Positions 1 through 12,000 of a stretch of DNA of 64,000 bases are shown here, in pieces. Position 1 is the stretch's first letter; each line of letters opens with the position of its first letter. The notes beneath the pieces were generated by a model. That model did no database searches, was not told the DNA's origin, and worked only from the letters and a program-made list of their open reading frames with translations. The stretch is from Valencia hispanica (lineage: Eukaryota > Chordata > Actinopteri > Cyprinodontiformes > Valenciidae), in the NCBI GenBank assembly GCA_963556495.2, contig OY747721.1, positions 10,804,649 to 10,868,648 on the forward strand, written 5' to 3'. A program made the translations under genes and the position numbers.

Positions 1-59
1 ACACAAGGGGTGGGAGTCATCACTTAGGAAGGAGCTTGACATCCTCTGCAACTGTGTGG

Positions 60-872
60 CAAAGACGGATTATTGTAGTAAGATACGGGAGAAAAAGATA
101 AAACCGAGTCAAAGGTCTAAAAAAACTAATGGTTGTTGATGGCCAGTATTTGTAAACTAGGAATCGATGCTAGTCTCATGGCACTAACAGGACGGCAGCA
201 AGGTGTTTTGGACTTTTGCCTGAAATCCACGATTATGTTTTCGACCTGTAAACTTACCAAGAGATGGCCGTCCACCTGAGCTGACAAGCCTGGCGAGGAG
301 AACCTTAATCAGAGAAGCAGCCCATAGTAAATCTGGTAGGAGAATATGCTGACAGGACAACCATTTTGGCACGAGACCACAAATCTGACCTTTTTAGGAA
401 TAAATGGTGGGATGAAAGCCAGGAGAGCGAAAAAACAAAAGCTCAAAGTGGAGTCTAGAGCAAGCCATGTAGGGGAGGCGGCAAACGTGTGGAGGTTCTG
501 GTGAGAAGAAACCAAAATTAAAATCTTTAGGATATGTGTAAATGCTGTGACTAAAAACTTCATCCTGCACATCACCTCGAACATACCATCTTCAGCAGGG
601 ACAGCGAAGCTAGATAGCTGGTTAAGACCAGCAACTAAATGCTGCAAAGGTGGTTCTACAACTAGTTGACGGAGGTAAGGGCTGAATAAAACTGCACATC
701 ACACTTTTTAGATTTTTATGTGAATAAAATTTAATCCAATATAATTTTTCTGTAAATTTCACAAGCCTTTATTTCTGTTTTGGTCATTTGTATCAGAATC
801 CCAATAAAATATTTCCATTTCTGGTTGTATTACATGACTTTTCAAGAGGTATGAATACTTTTGCCAGGCACA
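60..872 (+). mobile_element. Decayed Tc1-like transposon (family A), 3' part
   Basis: Scrambled remains of a Tc1/mariner transposase region are readable on the plus strand. Around 270-330 there are phrases of the DNA-binding part (GGCCGTCCACCTGAGCTGAC), and around 380-600 phrases of the catalytic part. The element ends at 848-872 with a terminal repeat like GGTATGAATACTTTTGCCAGG. Frames are broken throughout. The left end is unclear and may lie near or beyond the window edge. It lies in the dclre1a intron just before the exon at 967. The superfamily is fairly sure; the exact family name is not. Confidence 0.7.
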
Positions 873-966
873 CTCTCTAAATAAGGTTCAATTGCAGTGT
901 GTTCCTGTGAAGGTAATGTAAGGTAAAAACTGGTGCTTACACAGCAATGTTCTGCTTTATTTGCAG

Positions 967-2805
967 CTCTGGCAGAGGTCTTGGGGTCAAAAGTGTGCCT
1001 CTCCAGAGACAAATACAACACCATGTGCTGCCTGGAGTCTCAGCAAATCAAGGAGCGCATAACCACCGACTGGAAGGCGGCCCAGGTTCACGTGCTTCCC
1101 ATGATGCAACTCTCTTACAAAGTGGGTGCAGCTTGATTTTTAGTTTTTTTTTTTTTTTTTTTTCGCATAATGTTAAAAGATCGTTTAGTTGTAATTTCCA
1201 TGATGCAACTTCCTTCTCATTTCTCTGCAGTGTTTGTGGAAAAGCAAATCCTCATTCTATATTTGTGGCTATTAATTTTCATATTAAAGGTTGTTGTGAG
1301 CAAAATGATCATCGTAGCTGCAAAACATTTCTAGTGAGTCTTGCATTTGCAATCTTTATAAGCCTTGGAAATTGTATTTTCTGCACATGACTGGGTGCAG
1401 AAGAGCCAACTAATGGGGAAAAATGCAGCAGGTTTGGTTTTAAAGTGTCATCAGCAAGAACTGCTATAAGTCCAAAGCTTATGTTTGCAATAATACTGCA
1501 TCCTCAGCTTAAAACATAAATTTAAAAACATTATTGCTTTTTTTATTTTTTATTTCATCTCTGAAGAAGCTGCAGGATCACCTGGCACGCTTTTCAACAC
1601 AATACGATCGACTGGTAGCCTTCAAGCCCACCGGCTGGACCTTCAGTGACCAGGTGGAGTCGGTGGAAGACATCCAGCCACAGATCAGTGGCAACATCTC
1701 AGTTTATGGTAAGTAGATATGGTTAAGAGGACAGACTTTGGTTTAGAGGTTGTTGAAATGTTTGGTATTCAGGGAGAGCAGACTAAAGCATCACATTATT
1801 CTTCCTACTCCAAATTCTGTCAACCCTGCTGACGGAAAACGTTTCCTATGGTTGAATGAAATGAAAATGTGGCTGAATTTCTTTTAAGCCTACAGCGCCC
1901 TCTATAGGAATTTAGAACAAATGAATCTCTTCAGTGTGGTGAGGGTGGAGTACATAATCGGGCTGCGTCTTCACCCATTTTCAGCACAGCTGGAGTGTAG
2001 TCTAGCATGAAACCCCATAGGTGAAATGGGTTGTGACTTGATTTTTATTTGTAAATGAAGCCAGTTTTTCATACAGTTCTGTCTGAAGTTCTGGATAGAT
2101 CCATCAACCATGTCGGAGCCATCTTGCACGTAACCTCCAACTACCAGCTGGAGGCTTTTGCCACCAATTTTAGCTTTTAATTTCCTCCACTTCATCAGTT
2201 TTTGTGTCGCTCTGACAGATGCTGATTTGCCTCTTTCTCCTTTGTGTTTTTCTTTGGGCTCCATTTCAGCTACATCTGGTCAGAGGAGACCTCGTGTTAA
2301 CTTGTAAGACGGTTGAAGTCGTGGCAAACAAGCGGGAACATTGCAGTTTCCTATTTAAGAGGACAAAGAGATCCTTTGATTGCATTTTTCGCTGAAATAA
2401 CCCAAGCATGTGGTGCCTCAAGACTTTGCCTTGTTCTTTGTGTTTACTCCATCATATTTCATAACATCTGGCTTTATGTCAGAATTTTACCTCAGACATA
2501 ATTGCTCCTCTGTTTGCTGATGGGGTAGTAAAAAATCGGGAAAAGAGACAGAAAACCCTCACAGCTCCATCTAAATAAAGATAATTGCTATTAAAGCCCA
2601 TGTTCTAAAAGATGTCGACCTTCCCATTTCTGTGACAGGAATCCCATACAGTGAACACAGCAGCTTCCTGGAGCTGAAGCGTTTCGTCCAGTGGCTCAAG
2701 CCTCTGAAGATCATCCCCACCGTCAACAATGGCAGCTGGTCAAGCAGGAAGCCCATGGAGAAGTGCTTCAGCGAGTGGCTCAGTGAAACTAGAGCTAAGC
2801 TCTGA
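967..2805 (+). CDS. dclre1a: DNA cross-link repair 1A (SNM1A nuclease), last three exons
   Basis: Three exons, 967-1121, 1567-1708 and 2639-2805, join in frame and end in TGA at 2803-2805. The product is the C-terminus of the metallo-beta-lactamase/beta-CASP nuclease SNM1A, a nuclear 5'-3' exonuclease that trims DNA past interstrand crosslinks. Family marks are LGSKVCLS and HVLPMMQLSYK in the first exon, AFKPTGWT in the second, and GNISVYGIPYSEHSSFLELK across the last junction; the His of SEHSS belongs to the conserved beta-CASP motifs. The N-terminal part and most of the nuclease fold lie before the window. The second exon starts at an AAGAAG double acceptor; 1567 was chosen because it keeps the family length. 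Introns 1122-1566 and 1709-2638 hold nothing recognisable beyond a T-run at 1144-1163. The gene converges on plekhs1. Confidence 0.93.
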
Positions 2806-2957
2806 AATGTGCCACTGAGTTCGAGAACTCGTCGGATGCTTGGTTTTTTTAAACCCGGACCATCAAATTTTAGTATTTGAAAAACATTTTTAACACTACT
2901 TGTATGTAATTGCTGACTCTGAATGGTTAAATATGCACCCTTGGACCCGTTTATTTG

Positions 2958-2963
2958 AATAAA
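2958..2963 (+). promoter_or_regulatory. Polyadenylation signal of dclre1a
   Basis: AATAAA lies 153 bases after the dclre1a stop, in an AT-rich 3' untranslated region. A second AATAAA near 3160 could give a longer transcript. The rest of 2806-3639 holds no gene; there is a G-run near 3328-3337. Confidence 0.65.
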
Positions 2964-3639
2964 ACTTCAATCCACTGCTGCCTTAGTTTATGATGAGCTG
3001 TTTACACAAACATGTTTACAGTGAAGCGAGAGTCAAGGTATTTAACTGCTGAATTACCTGTTGTCGTTATTTCCTTTTTATGTATTGACTCAGCATATTA
3101 CAAATGCTGCTCCTTAACTGTACATTTTGTTTTTTTATGATCTGTTATATGCTAAAAAAATAAAATCTTAGATATACTTTAAATATTGCCTGTTTTGCAC
3201 CTGTTCGGAATAATCATTGCTCTTTTATGATTAAATATTTGTAATATCAAATGACATTTTATGTAATGATCATCTAATGATATGTGCCAGAGTTTGCGGC
3301 ATTAGCTTGCGTGAATTTATTTTTTTGGGGGGGGGGGTGTGGTGTCAGCCCTCTGGTGTTTCTCTGTATGTGGCTCTCGGAGACTCAGAAAAGCTGGACT
3401 TTCAGTTGTCGCATGATCTATCAAATTGAAAACAATTCTCCCATTAGCTATGTGATCATTCTTGAAGAGGTGAGCAAAGAGAGTATGCTATAAAAAATGT
3501 CTCCATGTATAAAATTTAATACTGCACATTTCCTCTATATACTGTAGCAGTGGTTTAACCCAGAAGTTGGGGTCACTGTGTCTGTGGTTAATGGAGTTAA
3601 AAGTTCAATTTTTCCCCAAAAATCTTTAGAGGTATGTTC

Positions 3640-4193
3640 TGGGGGTGTAAGAGTACATGTATTATATTCGGATATTTCGATACGCACGTTTACCGAACAA
3701 ATATAGCTGTTATCTACCTGAACACATGGAGAATGTTTGTTTGCAGAACTTGGGGCGCAGTGTAATATTCTGCAGCACTGAAACAAAGCAGGACTTCTAG
3801 CTACCACTAAACCTTTTGGGAACACAAATGGTTTCTTGAAAAAACAGCTGATGTCCACATGGCTACCAGTTGCATCCAATATGGACAAAGTATTATTTGA
3901 AAATTTCTAAACATTAAAACTGTTTTCAAGTGGTTGTATTGTTTTCTACTCTGGCTATGTCTGCGTGTACTATCTTTTTGTTATCCAATCATATCTCCAG
4001 TCCTTTCTATACTTTCAACATTAAAGAAAAAAATTAAGAAATTCGAGAAAAAAAAGGTTCTTTGTTTATTGCTTAAATAAAGTAAAGACAGTCATTTGGA
4101 TATTTGTATTTTTCTTGATTAAAGTGTAGTGAAAATGTACCAAACTTCAAAACCCAAAGCAAACTGTGATTTTAGTGTACCGTTACACTCCTA
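3640..4193. mobile_element. Possible hAT-like short inverted-repeat element
   Basis: The left end reads GGGGTGTAAGAGTACATG from 3642. The right end, read on the other strand from about 4192, gives GGAGTGTAACGGTACACT. The two ends match imperfectly as inverted repeats and resemble the GGTGTAACGGTACA ends of fish hAT-type elements. The interior codes for nothing clear. It lies between the convergent genes dclre1a and plekhs1. Flanking duplications are too decayed to call. Confidence 0.4.
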
Positions 4194-5776
4194 TACTGTT
4201 CTTTATGGGTCAGCAATGGTTTTAGGCTTGAAACTTGACAGTCAAACATAGTAGTACTGTTGAGATGGTCCTAATCCACTTAGCTGCTTCAGGACCTGAA
4301 TGACTAGTAAATGATGAAACCATGAACTACGTAACTGCAAATTTGAATGCTTTAACAGTTTTGTTTGGGGTTTTTCTATGGAAAAGGCAAGTTAATAGAG
4401 ATGGTCATTAATTGTATTATTTTATTCATAATCTTTTTACAAGGAAATTACAGATTCATCTTACCACAACAACCAAGATTGCCAACAAACATTGCAAATG
4501 ATTTATTAGCTTTATAAGAAGTTCTTATATTACAGCAGATATACATATTTTCTCACAGTTTCAGTGGTGGTTAAGACTCCCTAATTGAGGACTCCATTAA
4601 AACTCAATACTTTTGCACAGGCTATCGCTGGATCATGTTATTGGATGTTTGAGGTTAAGAGCGGATCTTTGTGTTGCACTATCTAGATAATGATAAACTA
4701 TTTAAAATTGGTATATAGTGATTTCAGTAATGGACTTTGCAGAAAATCTGTGATTTTTTTCCCCTTATCTTGATGGGGCTCTTTCACTAGACGCAATGCA
4801 AAAAGCTACATTCTTACGATTCAGCTACATCTCGGGAAGACTGCCTATCTGAGTGATTGTTTCTGTTTTGTGTGCATTTAAAAAACCGTGGCACATAATT
4901 GTAAGGCATGACATCCATCTTCATAATACCTCTCTCTAAGGGAAAGAAGACATATAGTACTGGTCTCGTTCTATAGTTGCCACTTTACATCCACCACTGA
5001 TTGCCAAAAGGGCCTATCTGAGAAAAAAAAAAGACGTTCCACTTGAAAGCCAAAGTGTGTCAACCTTTGTCCTCCTCATACAACTAAATGCTAACAAACA
5101 GGTTCCCCCTCTGTCTGTGCTATTGGGAACATGGTATTCACTGGGTCATTGAGGCTTAGAAAGATGTCTCAACCCTGAGGGGGGAAATAAACAACATCAG
5201 CCATGCAAAGCAGTATTGTCTCAATGCAGAGCTTTGTATGCTGGCATTTCCTTTAAGTTGCAATTAAAAATGAGAAAATCATATTAATGTTTTTACCTCA
5301 CAAGCACACCTGGTTGGCATCTGAAATCAGCAGAAACATTTAGGACTGTCTGTACTGACAAGAGACTTTCCCTTCCTAATAGTTTCTGTCTAGCTTGAAA
5401 ATGTAATTGATACAACTTACGTCAAAGAAAGAGAGTACGAGTTACGTAATGTAATGTTACCCCTGTTACACATTTGTGCTAAGGCAGGTTGCTTGCAGGA
5501 AGAACCTGGCATTAAACAAGACGCCATTCAGATGGCATCAGGAAGTGGGTTTCAGCATGACATTTACCTGTTTCCTTCTAAAAGCAGCTACATAATATAT
5601 GCTAAACAGACATGAACTTCCCAACAATAAAACGGAACATAAAACATGTGAATCTGTTTACATATTATGTATGAGATCTTTAATTTTTTACTCAATGGAG
5701 ATCACGGTTGTCCACGGTGATCAGTAGCCTACATGGTTTGGGCCTGATCACTGAGACATTTGTGGAAGTCAGCGCC
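4194..5776 (-). other. plekhs1 3' flank and probable 3' untranslated region
   Basis: No coding region is visible. Reading the minus strand down from the plekhs1 stop at 5777, AATAAA signals appear at 4507-4502 and 4426-4421. The transcript probably ends a little below 4420, but the signals are common in AT-rich DNA, so the assignment is weak. Confidence 0.35.
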
Positions 5777-6076
5777 TCAGTCGCTGCAGGGGGAGTTTGG
5801 CAAATGCAGAGGCTGGCATCCACGCTGACGCAGGACGGTCACTTTCACCTGAAGTCAAATTAGCATTTTAGAGAGAGTCCAATAATGCATGCAAACTCTG
5901 ATAACATGTTTGGCGTGTCAGCTGCAAGCAATGACTGTACCTCATTCTTCAGCGTCTTGCTGATAAACATGTAAAACTCCTCCACGCTGTCGGTGTGAAG
6001 GTCGTTTATTGCCAGGACTTGATCTCCCTTGTGGAAGAGGCACACGGACTGCGGCTGTCCAGTCCAGCCAGATACA
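5777..6076 (-). CDS. plekhs1: plekhs1 last two coding exons: PDZ-like C-terminus
   Basis: Exons 6076-5941 and 5848-5777 encode residues about 388-456. The stretch KGDQVLAINDLHTDSVEEF then KTLKNE|VKVTVLR has the layout of the second half of a PDZ domain: the GD-x-x-L-x-(I/V)-N turn, an acidic helix, and a final beta strand VKVTVLR. The first strands and the GLGF loop are not obvious. PLEKHS1 is normally described only by its PH domain. The gene ends with TGA at 5779-5777. The similarity to PDZ is seen by eye; ligand binding is unknown. Confidence 0.8.
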
Positions 6077-9000
6077 CTGTCACATAGATAAACAAGCAGA
6101 GACAGATTTACAGATATATTTCTCAGCTTTTATTTTTCCTGCTGTAATTTGTTTTCTTGATTGCACAGATAATGTTCTAATTCTAATTTTTTTTTTATGA
6201 TGATGTAGAATTTAAGTCTACTGAGGGTTAAAGTCCTTTGGATCACATGTTGAGATATGAAGTTTCATTAGCCTACCAATGGCGCTAAAGATTTTAATCT
6301 TTGATTCTGGGAAAATGATCCTCAGGACAAACAAGTCATGCTGCTTTTATTTTTGGACAGTCGGAAAAAGTTGAAAAAATTATTTTGCCGATTTCCTTCC
6401 CACAAACAGCCTGCCAGAAGCACAACTAAGATTTCTTTGTATGGCTGTGGCCCTCAATACAACTCTGCTTTTGACTTTAAAGCAACCGTATCACTGGAAA
6501 AATGAAAACAAGTTATTGGTTTTTACTTCTAATTGGCAGAAAATTCAGTGGTTCGTCCACATCCAAATAATGTAGATGTTTGCATTTTTTTCCACTTTGC
6601 AGTCAAGACACAGAAGACAGTATTCAGAAATATTTAGATACTGCTATCACAATCATTTTTTAAAATACTCCACAACTCAGAGTCAGATATTTGTGAGTTG
6701 TGACCCATTACAAAGTTTTAAATTAGGAAGGAGCAGAGGGCCTGAATAAATAATAGACACAAAAAATGTAAAACAGTGGAAGGATTGAACAAGGAGAAAC
6801 AACACACCTTGTATTACTTTAATAAGGGAATATGCTAGCAAACGTATTAGCTGTTGAAGTGAAAGAAATCCAAATAAGAAACACGTTTCTATTTACATGC
6901 AAGTTAGGTTTAGCTAGCAGCACAGCTAGCTCATTCAGAAAGTAAGAAAAGAACCCCTTAAAAAAGCTAAAGACTCAAAAGTAAGTGGTTTGGTCATACA
7001 TTTTGTTTTATTAGTTTAGAAATGTTCTTAGATGTATATTTCTTGGGAAATGATTATTTGTATCCATCCAAGGTATTTTGTTATACCTCTAGGGTGCCTA
7101 ATAGTAGCTTGTGGGTAAAGGACAGTTTCATGTAGCAGAGGCCCATAAACTAATGCTGTTTACTGTTGCAGTGTTAAAGATTAAAATGGAAATTGAAACA
7201 AACCGATCAATCTGAATTTCATATCATTGTTCTTTTGTGTTTACAAGCCAGCATTAGTACTGCAGCAAGGCTAGCTGGTACAGGAAGTTAGAAAAACATA
7301 GACTCCTTCTGTTAGCTACATTTCCTGTTCAACCAATGATTGGCACAATATTTTGAAAGAAATAGAAGAGAACAGAATCTGAACTCACTGTCCCTGTGTA
7401 CAAGCTAGTCTTAGCGCTCCAGTGCAGCTAGCCAATACATGAAGTTAGAATAAAATCTTGAATCTATACTGATTGTCCCTGTTTACAAGTTCCTCTAGCA
7501 GTGAATTTTATGCTAATGACACGAACAAAGAAAGTCTTTTTAGTCAAAATTGTATAATTGATGTCAATGTTGTTTTCTTTTCATGTAAAGCATGCTCCTC
7601 AAATCTGGAACAAACTTCCAGACAACTGCAAAGCTGCTGAAATACTGAGTTTTTTAAAATCCCAACTAAAAACGTATCTGTTTACAGCTGCCTTTGAGTA
7701 ATGCTTTGATGTATCATGTTTTGTGTATGCTTCTTGCTTTATTGCTGTTTTTACTTTATATGCTTTGTCTGTGTTTCACTGCTATTTTATTTTTATTTTA
7801 TTTTTATTTAATCATGTAAAGCACCTTAAATTACCTTGTTGTTGAAAGTGTGCTATACAAATAAAATTGCCTTGCCTTGCCTTTTCACATGCATATTTGC
7901 ATAGAATCCCTTTTAAAATAAAAGTATGGCAAACACAGGAAGGAAATGTATCTGATGAAGTACTTGAGTAAATGACACATAGTTACTTTTACTTCAGTAA
8001 TTCATGATTCTTGCTGTATTTTTAATATTTAAGCCTTAAGTCTGAATACTAATACTTTATCTGGAACAAGAATAACGATCTTCATCAAATGATTTGGGCT
8101 TTGTTATAGAACCATCAAGTTTATTTTTATTTTTTTTACATCATGAATGGTGTGTTATAGACTCATGAAAATGAACTAATTAATCCATTAAGCTATTATT
8201 AATCCCACCATGAAAACATAAACTCTCACACAATACCTCTGAATGGATTGAGTAAAAAACTCCATCCATCCATCCTTTTTTTATACCCGTCCATCCTAAT
8301 GCAGGGTTGCGGGGGGGCTGGTGCCTATCTCCAGCAGTCAAGGGGCGAGAGACAGGGTACACCCTGGACAGGTCGCCAGTCCATCACAGACTCACCCAGC
8401 CCAATGTTAAGCCTGATTGAGCTTCGGGCCTTTTCCATTGCAGCAAAAAGAACAAATAAGGACACAGAACTGTCTGTGGCTAGCTTTGCCTTGTTTGCTC
8501 TGTGTTCTCAAACAATGGGAATCTGTGACTTTGTGGCTCAAACCAAGTCTGTGCTGAGCCTACACGGTACACAAATCTTTGGAGTTAATGCTTTCAAGAA
8601 AAGTACTGCATGTGGAAACATTTTTAGTTGAGTCTTTATTTCTCCTTCAGTTATTGGGCTTTTTGGATATCTCTATAAAAAGCAGTCCAAAACAAGTAAT
8701 TTTAAGCCTGTGATGTTTCAGAGTTTTTCATAAATATACCTTGGCTTCCTGTCCACCTCTGTGAGTGTGAGATGTTTCTTCAAATCTGACCGATTCACCA
8801 TGAACTCTCTCTCCAATGTGGTGTAGCAGTCAAGGCTTGAAAGGGAAATAGAAGGGATTAGTTAGTTTCTTATTCTGTCACTGTGTATATTTTCAAATCA
8901 AACATTTGAATGACAGAATGTTGCCTTCATTGCACGGAATTTGTCAGAATCTTTGTCTTGTTCTGTGTAGACAGCGTTTAAAGTCACTTAAAAATATGTT

Positions 9001-12000
9001 AGTGTCATGCGGTGCCTTGGAAAAGCATACTTTTAAACTTTATTTCATTTTGTCACCTTACAGCCACAAACTTCAATGTGTGGCATCCACATGTGTTTAG
9101 TCTGCTGACTCAATACTCTGCTGAACAGTTACAGCTGCCAGTCTTTCAGGTCAAGTCAATCTAGAGTCAAAATATTTAGCCTATTATTCTCAACCCCTGA
9201 AGCAGCTGATAGGTACCGACAGGCCAAGCGGGATGCGGCTCGGATGGTTGCTGAGGCAAAAACTCGGGCGTGGGAGGAGTTTGGAGAGACCATGGAAAAC
9301 GACTTCCGTACGGCTTCGAAGCGATTCTGGTCCACCATCCGGCGTCTCAGGGGGGGGAAACGGTCTGCCACCAACACTGTTTACAGTGGGGATGGTGTGC
9401 TGCTGACCTCGACGCGGGACGTTTTGGGTCGGTGGATGGAATACTTCGAAGACCTCCTCAATCCCACCGGCACGCCTTCCAATCTGGAAGCAGGGTTTGG
9501 GGACTTGGGGTCGGGCTCTCCAATCTCTGGTGCCGAGGTCACCGAGGTCGTTAAAAAGCTCCTCGGTGGCAAGGCTCCGGGGGTGGATGAGATTCGACCG
9601 GAGTTCCTCAAGGCTCTGGATGTTGTGGGGCTGTGTTGGTTAACGAGGCTCTGCAATATTGCGTGGACATCGGGGGCAGTTCCCTTGGATTGGCAGACCG
9701 GGGTGGTGGTCCCCCTGTTTAAAAAGGGGGACCACAGGGTGTGTTCCAACTACAGGGGGATCACACTTCTGAGCCTCCCTGGTAAGGTCTATTCAGGGGT
9801 TCTGGAGAGGAGGGTCCGACGGATAGTCGAACCTCGGATCCAGGAGGAACAATGCGGTTTTCGTCCTGGCCGTGGAACACTGGACCAGCTCTACACCCTC
9901 AGCAGGGTCCTGGAGGGTGCGTGGGAGTTCGCCCAACCGGTCTACATGTGTTTTGTGGACTTGGAGAAGGCGTTCGACCGTGTCCCTCGGGGGGCCCTGT
10001 GGGGGGTGCTCCGGGAGTATGGGGTACCGGGCCCCTTGATACGGGCTGTTAGGTCCCTGTACGACCGGTGCCAGAGTTTGGTTCGCATTGCCGGCAGTAA
10101 GTCGGGCTTGTTTCCGGTGAGAGTTGGACTCCGCCAAGGTTGCCCTTTGTCACCGATCCTGTTCCTAACTTTTATGGACAGGATTTCTAGGCGCAGCCAA
10201 GGCGTTGCGGGGATCCGTTTTGGTGGCCTCAGGATCGGGTCTCTGCTTTTTGCAGATGATGTGGTCCTGTTGGCTTCATCGGAGCGTGATCTACAGCTTT
10301 CGCTGGAGCTGTTCGCAGCCGAGTGTGAAGCGGCTGGGATGAGAATCAGCACCTCCAAATCCGAGGCCATGGTCTTGAGCCGGAAAAGGGTGGGGTGCCT
10401 CCTCCGGGTCAGGGATGGGGTCCTTCCCCAAGTGGAGGAGTTTAAGTATCTGGGGGTCTTGTTCACAAATGAGGGAAAAATGGAGCGGGAGATCGATAGA
10501 CGGATTGGTGGGGCATCTGCAGTTATGCGGGCGCTCTACCGGTCTGTCGTGGTGAAGAGAGAGCTGAGCCAAAAGGCGAAGCTCTCGATTTACCGGTCGA
10601 TCTACGTTCCTACCCTCATCTATGGTCACGAACTCTGGGTGGTGACCGAAAGAACGAGATCACGGATACAAGCGGCTGAAATGAGTTTCCTCCGCAGAGT
10701 GTCTGGGCTCTCCCTTAGAGATAGGGTGAGAAGCTCAGTCATCCGGAGGGGGCTCAGAGTAGAGCCGCTGCTTCTCCACATCGAGAGGAGTCAGTTGAGG
10801 TGGCTCGGGCATCTGGTCAGGATGCCTCCTGGACGCCTCCCTGGTGAGGTGTTTCAGGCACGTCCCACCGGGAGGAGGCCCAGGGGAAGGCCCAGGACAC
10901 GCTGGAGGGACTATGTTTCTCGGCTGGCCTGGGAGCGCCTTGGGGTTCCTCCCGAGGAGCTGGAACAAGTGGCTGGGGAGAGGGAAGTCTGGGTCTCTTT
11001 GCTTAGGCTGCTGCCCCCGCGACCCGACCCCGGATAAGCGGAAGAAAATGGATGGATGGATGGATTCTCAAGCTCAGTCAGACGAATAACGTCTTCTATC
11101 CTGCTTTTTGACGACATCTCTCAACTGGATTTTTTTTCTTCTGAACATTGGGTCATTATAAACATACTTTGATCTAAACCATTCTAATGTAGCTTTGGCA
11201 GTGTGTTTAGGGTCATTATCCTGCTGGAAGATAAACCTCCATCCCAGCATCAAGTCTTTTGCAACTTCTAACAGATTTTCTCCCACTATTGACAATCCTC
11301 CCTGTCCATGGTGAAAAAAAAACCATCCCCACAGCATGCTACTGCCACCACTGTGGGGATGGTGTGCTCAGAGAGATGTGATGGGTTAGTATTTTGTCAC
11401 ATATAGTGATTGGCATGTAGGCCAAACATTTTAAATTAACCTTTATTTGCTCCATGTTTGTTGTACTTGGCTGTAGTTAGGTAAACATTATAGAGGACTT
11501 CTTATAGCTTTCTTCTAATAGTTGTCCTGTCTACAGATTCTCTCATCTGATCTGTGGAGCTCTGCAGCTCCTCCAGAGTTACTATTTGCCACTTGGCAGA
11601 TGTATTTATACAAAATTTAAACACACAGGCGGACCCTGTTTTCTATTTAAGTGACTTCTGAAGGCAAATGTTTGCATTGGCTTTTTTTAGGGGAACAAAA
11701 GAAAATCTGAATTTCATCCCAGTTCTCAACTACATGCTACCTTGCATTGGCCTATCATGTAAAATCACTAGAAAATCCATTAAGGTTTGCGACTGTAATG
11801 CGACCAATTGGAAAAAGTGCAAGGAGCATGAACATTTGAGTAAGGCATTCAAAACTTAGAGAAAATCATTGTTTAGTAAAGACCCAATGAAAGTATTCTA
11901 TATAGAATCCCAAAGGAAGAGAAAGGTCTGTTTAATACTGTCTCCATTATCTGTGGTGCTTTTAACTGTTTTGCACAACAGGTTCCTAACATCTTTATGC

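Larger units (their letters stand above)
9010..11848 (-). mobile_element. Tc1-like transposon relic (family A), split by a Rex3 insertion
   Basis: The left end at about 9010 (GTGCCTTGGAAAAGCATAC) and the right end at about 11848 are inverted relatives. Between them the minus strand carries a decayed Tc1 transposase. The best part is 11337-11074, with LMLGWRFIFQQDNDPKHTAK, the strand holding a catalytic Asp of the DDE family. The reading is cut at 9193/11064 by the Rex3 element; joined across it, the phrase CTGACTGAGCTTGAG continues into the C-terminal region. Without Rex3 the relic is about 970 bases, shorter than a full element, so it also has internal deletions. It lies in the plekhs1 intron. 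Confidence 0.8.

Noticed and set aside
947..1390. 147-codon frame overlapping the dclre1a exon
   Set aside because: It reads the exon in the wrong frame and runs through the donor and the poly-T tract; the 967-1121 exon in the other frame matches SNM1A.
3632..4201. 8-base target duplication around the hAT-like element
   Set aside because: The flanks (GTATGTTC and TACTGTTC) agree in too few positions to claim.
9270..11117. Several long frames overlapping the Rex3 coding region on both strands
   Set aside because: Shadows of the GC-rich Rex3 frame; only the 9244-11037 frame shows reverse transcriptase motifs.
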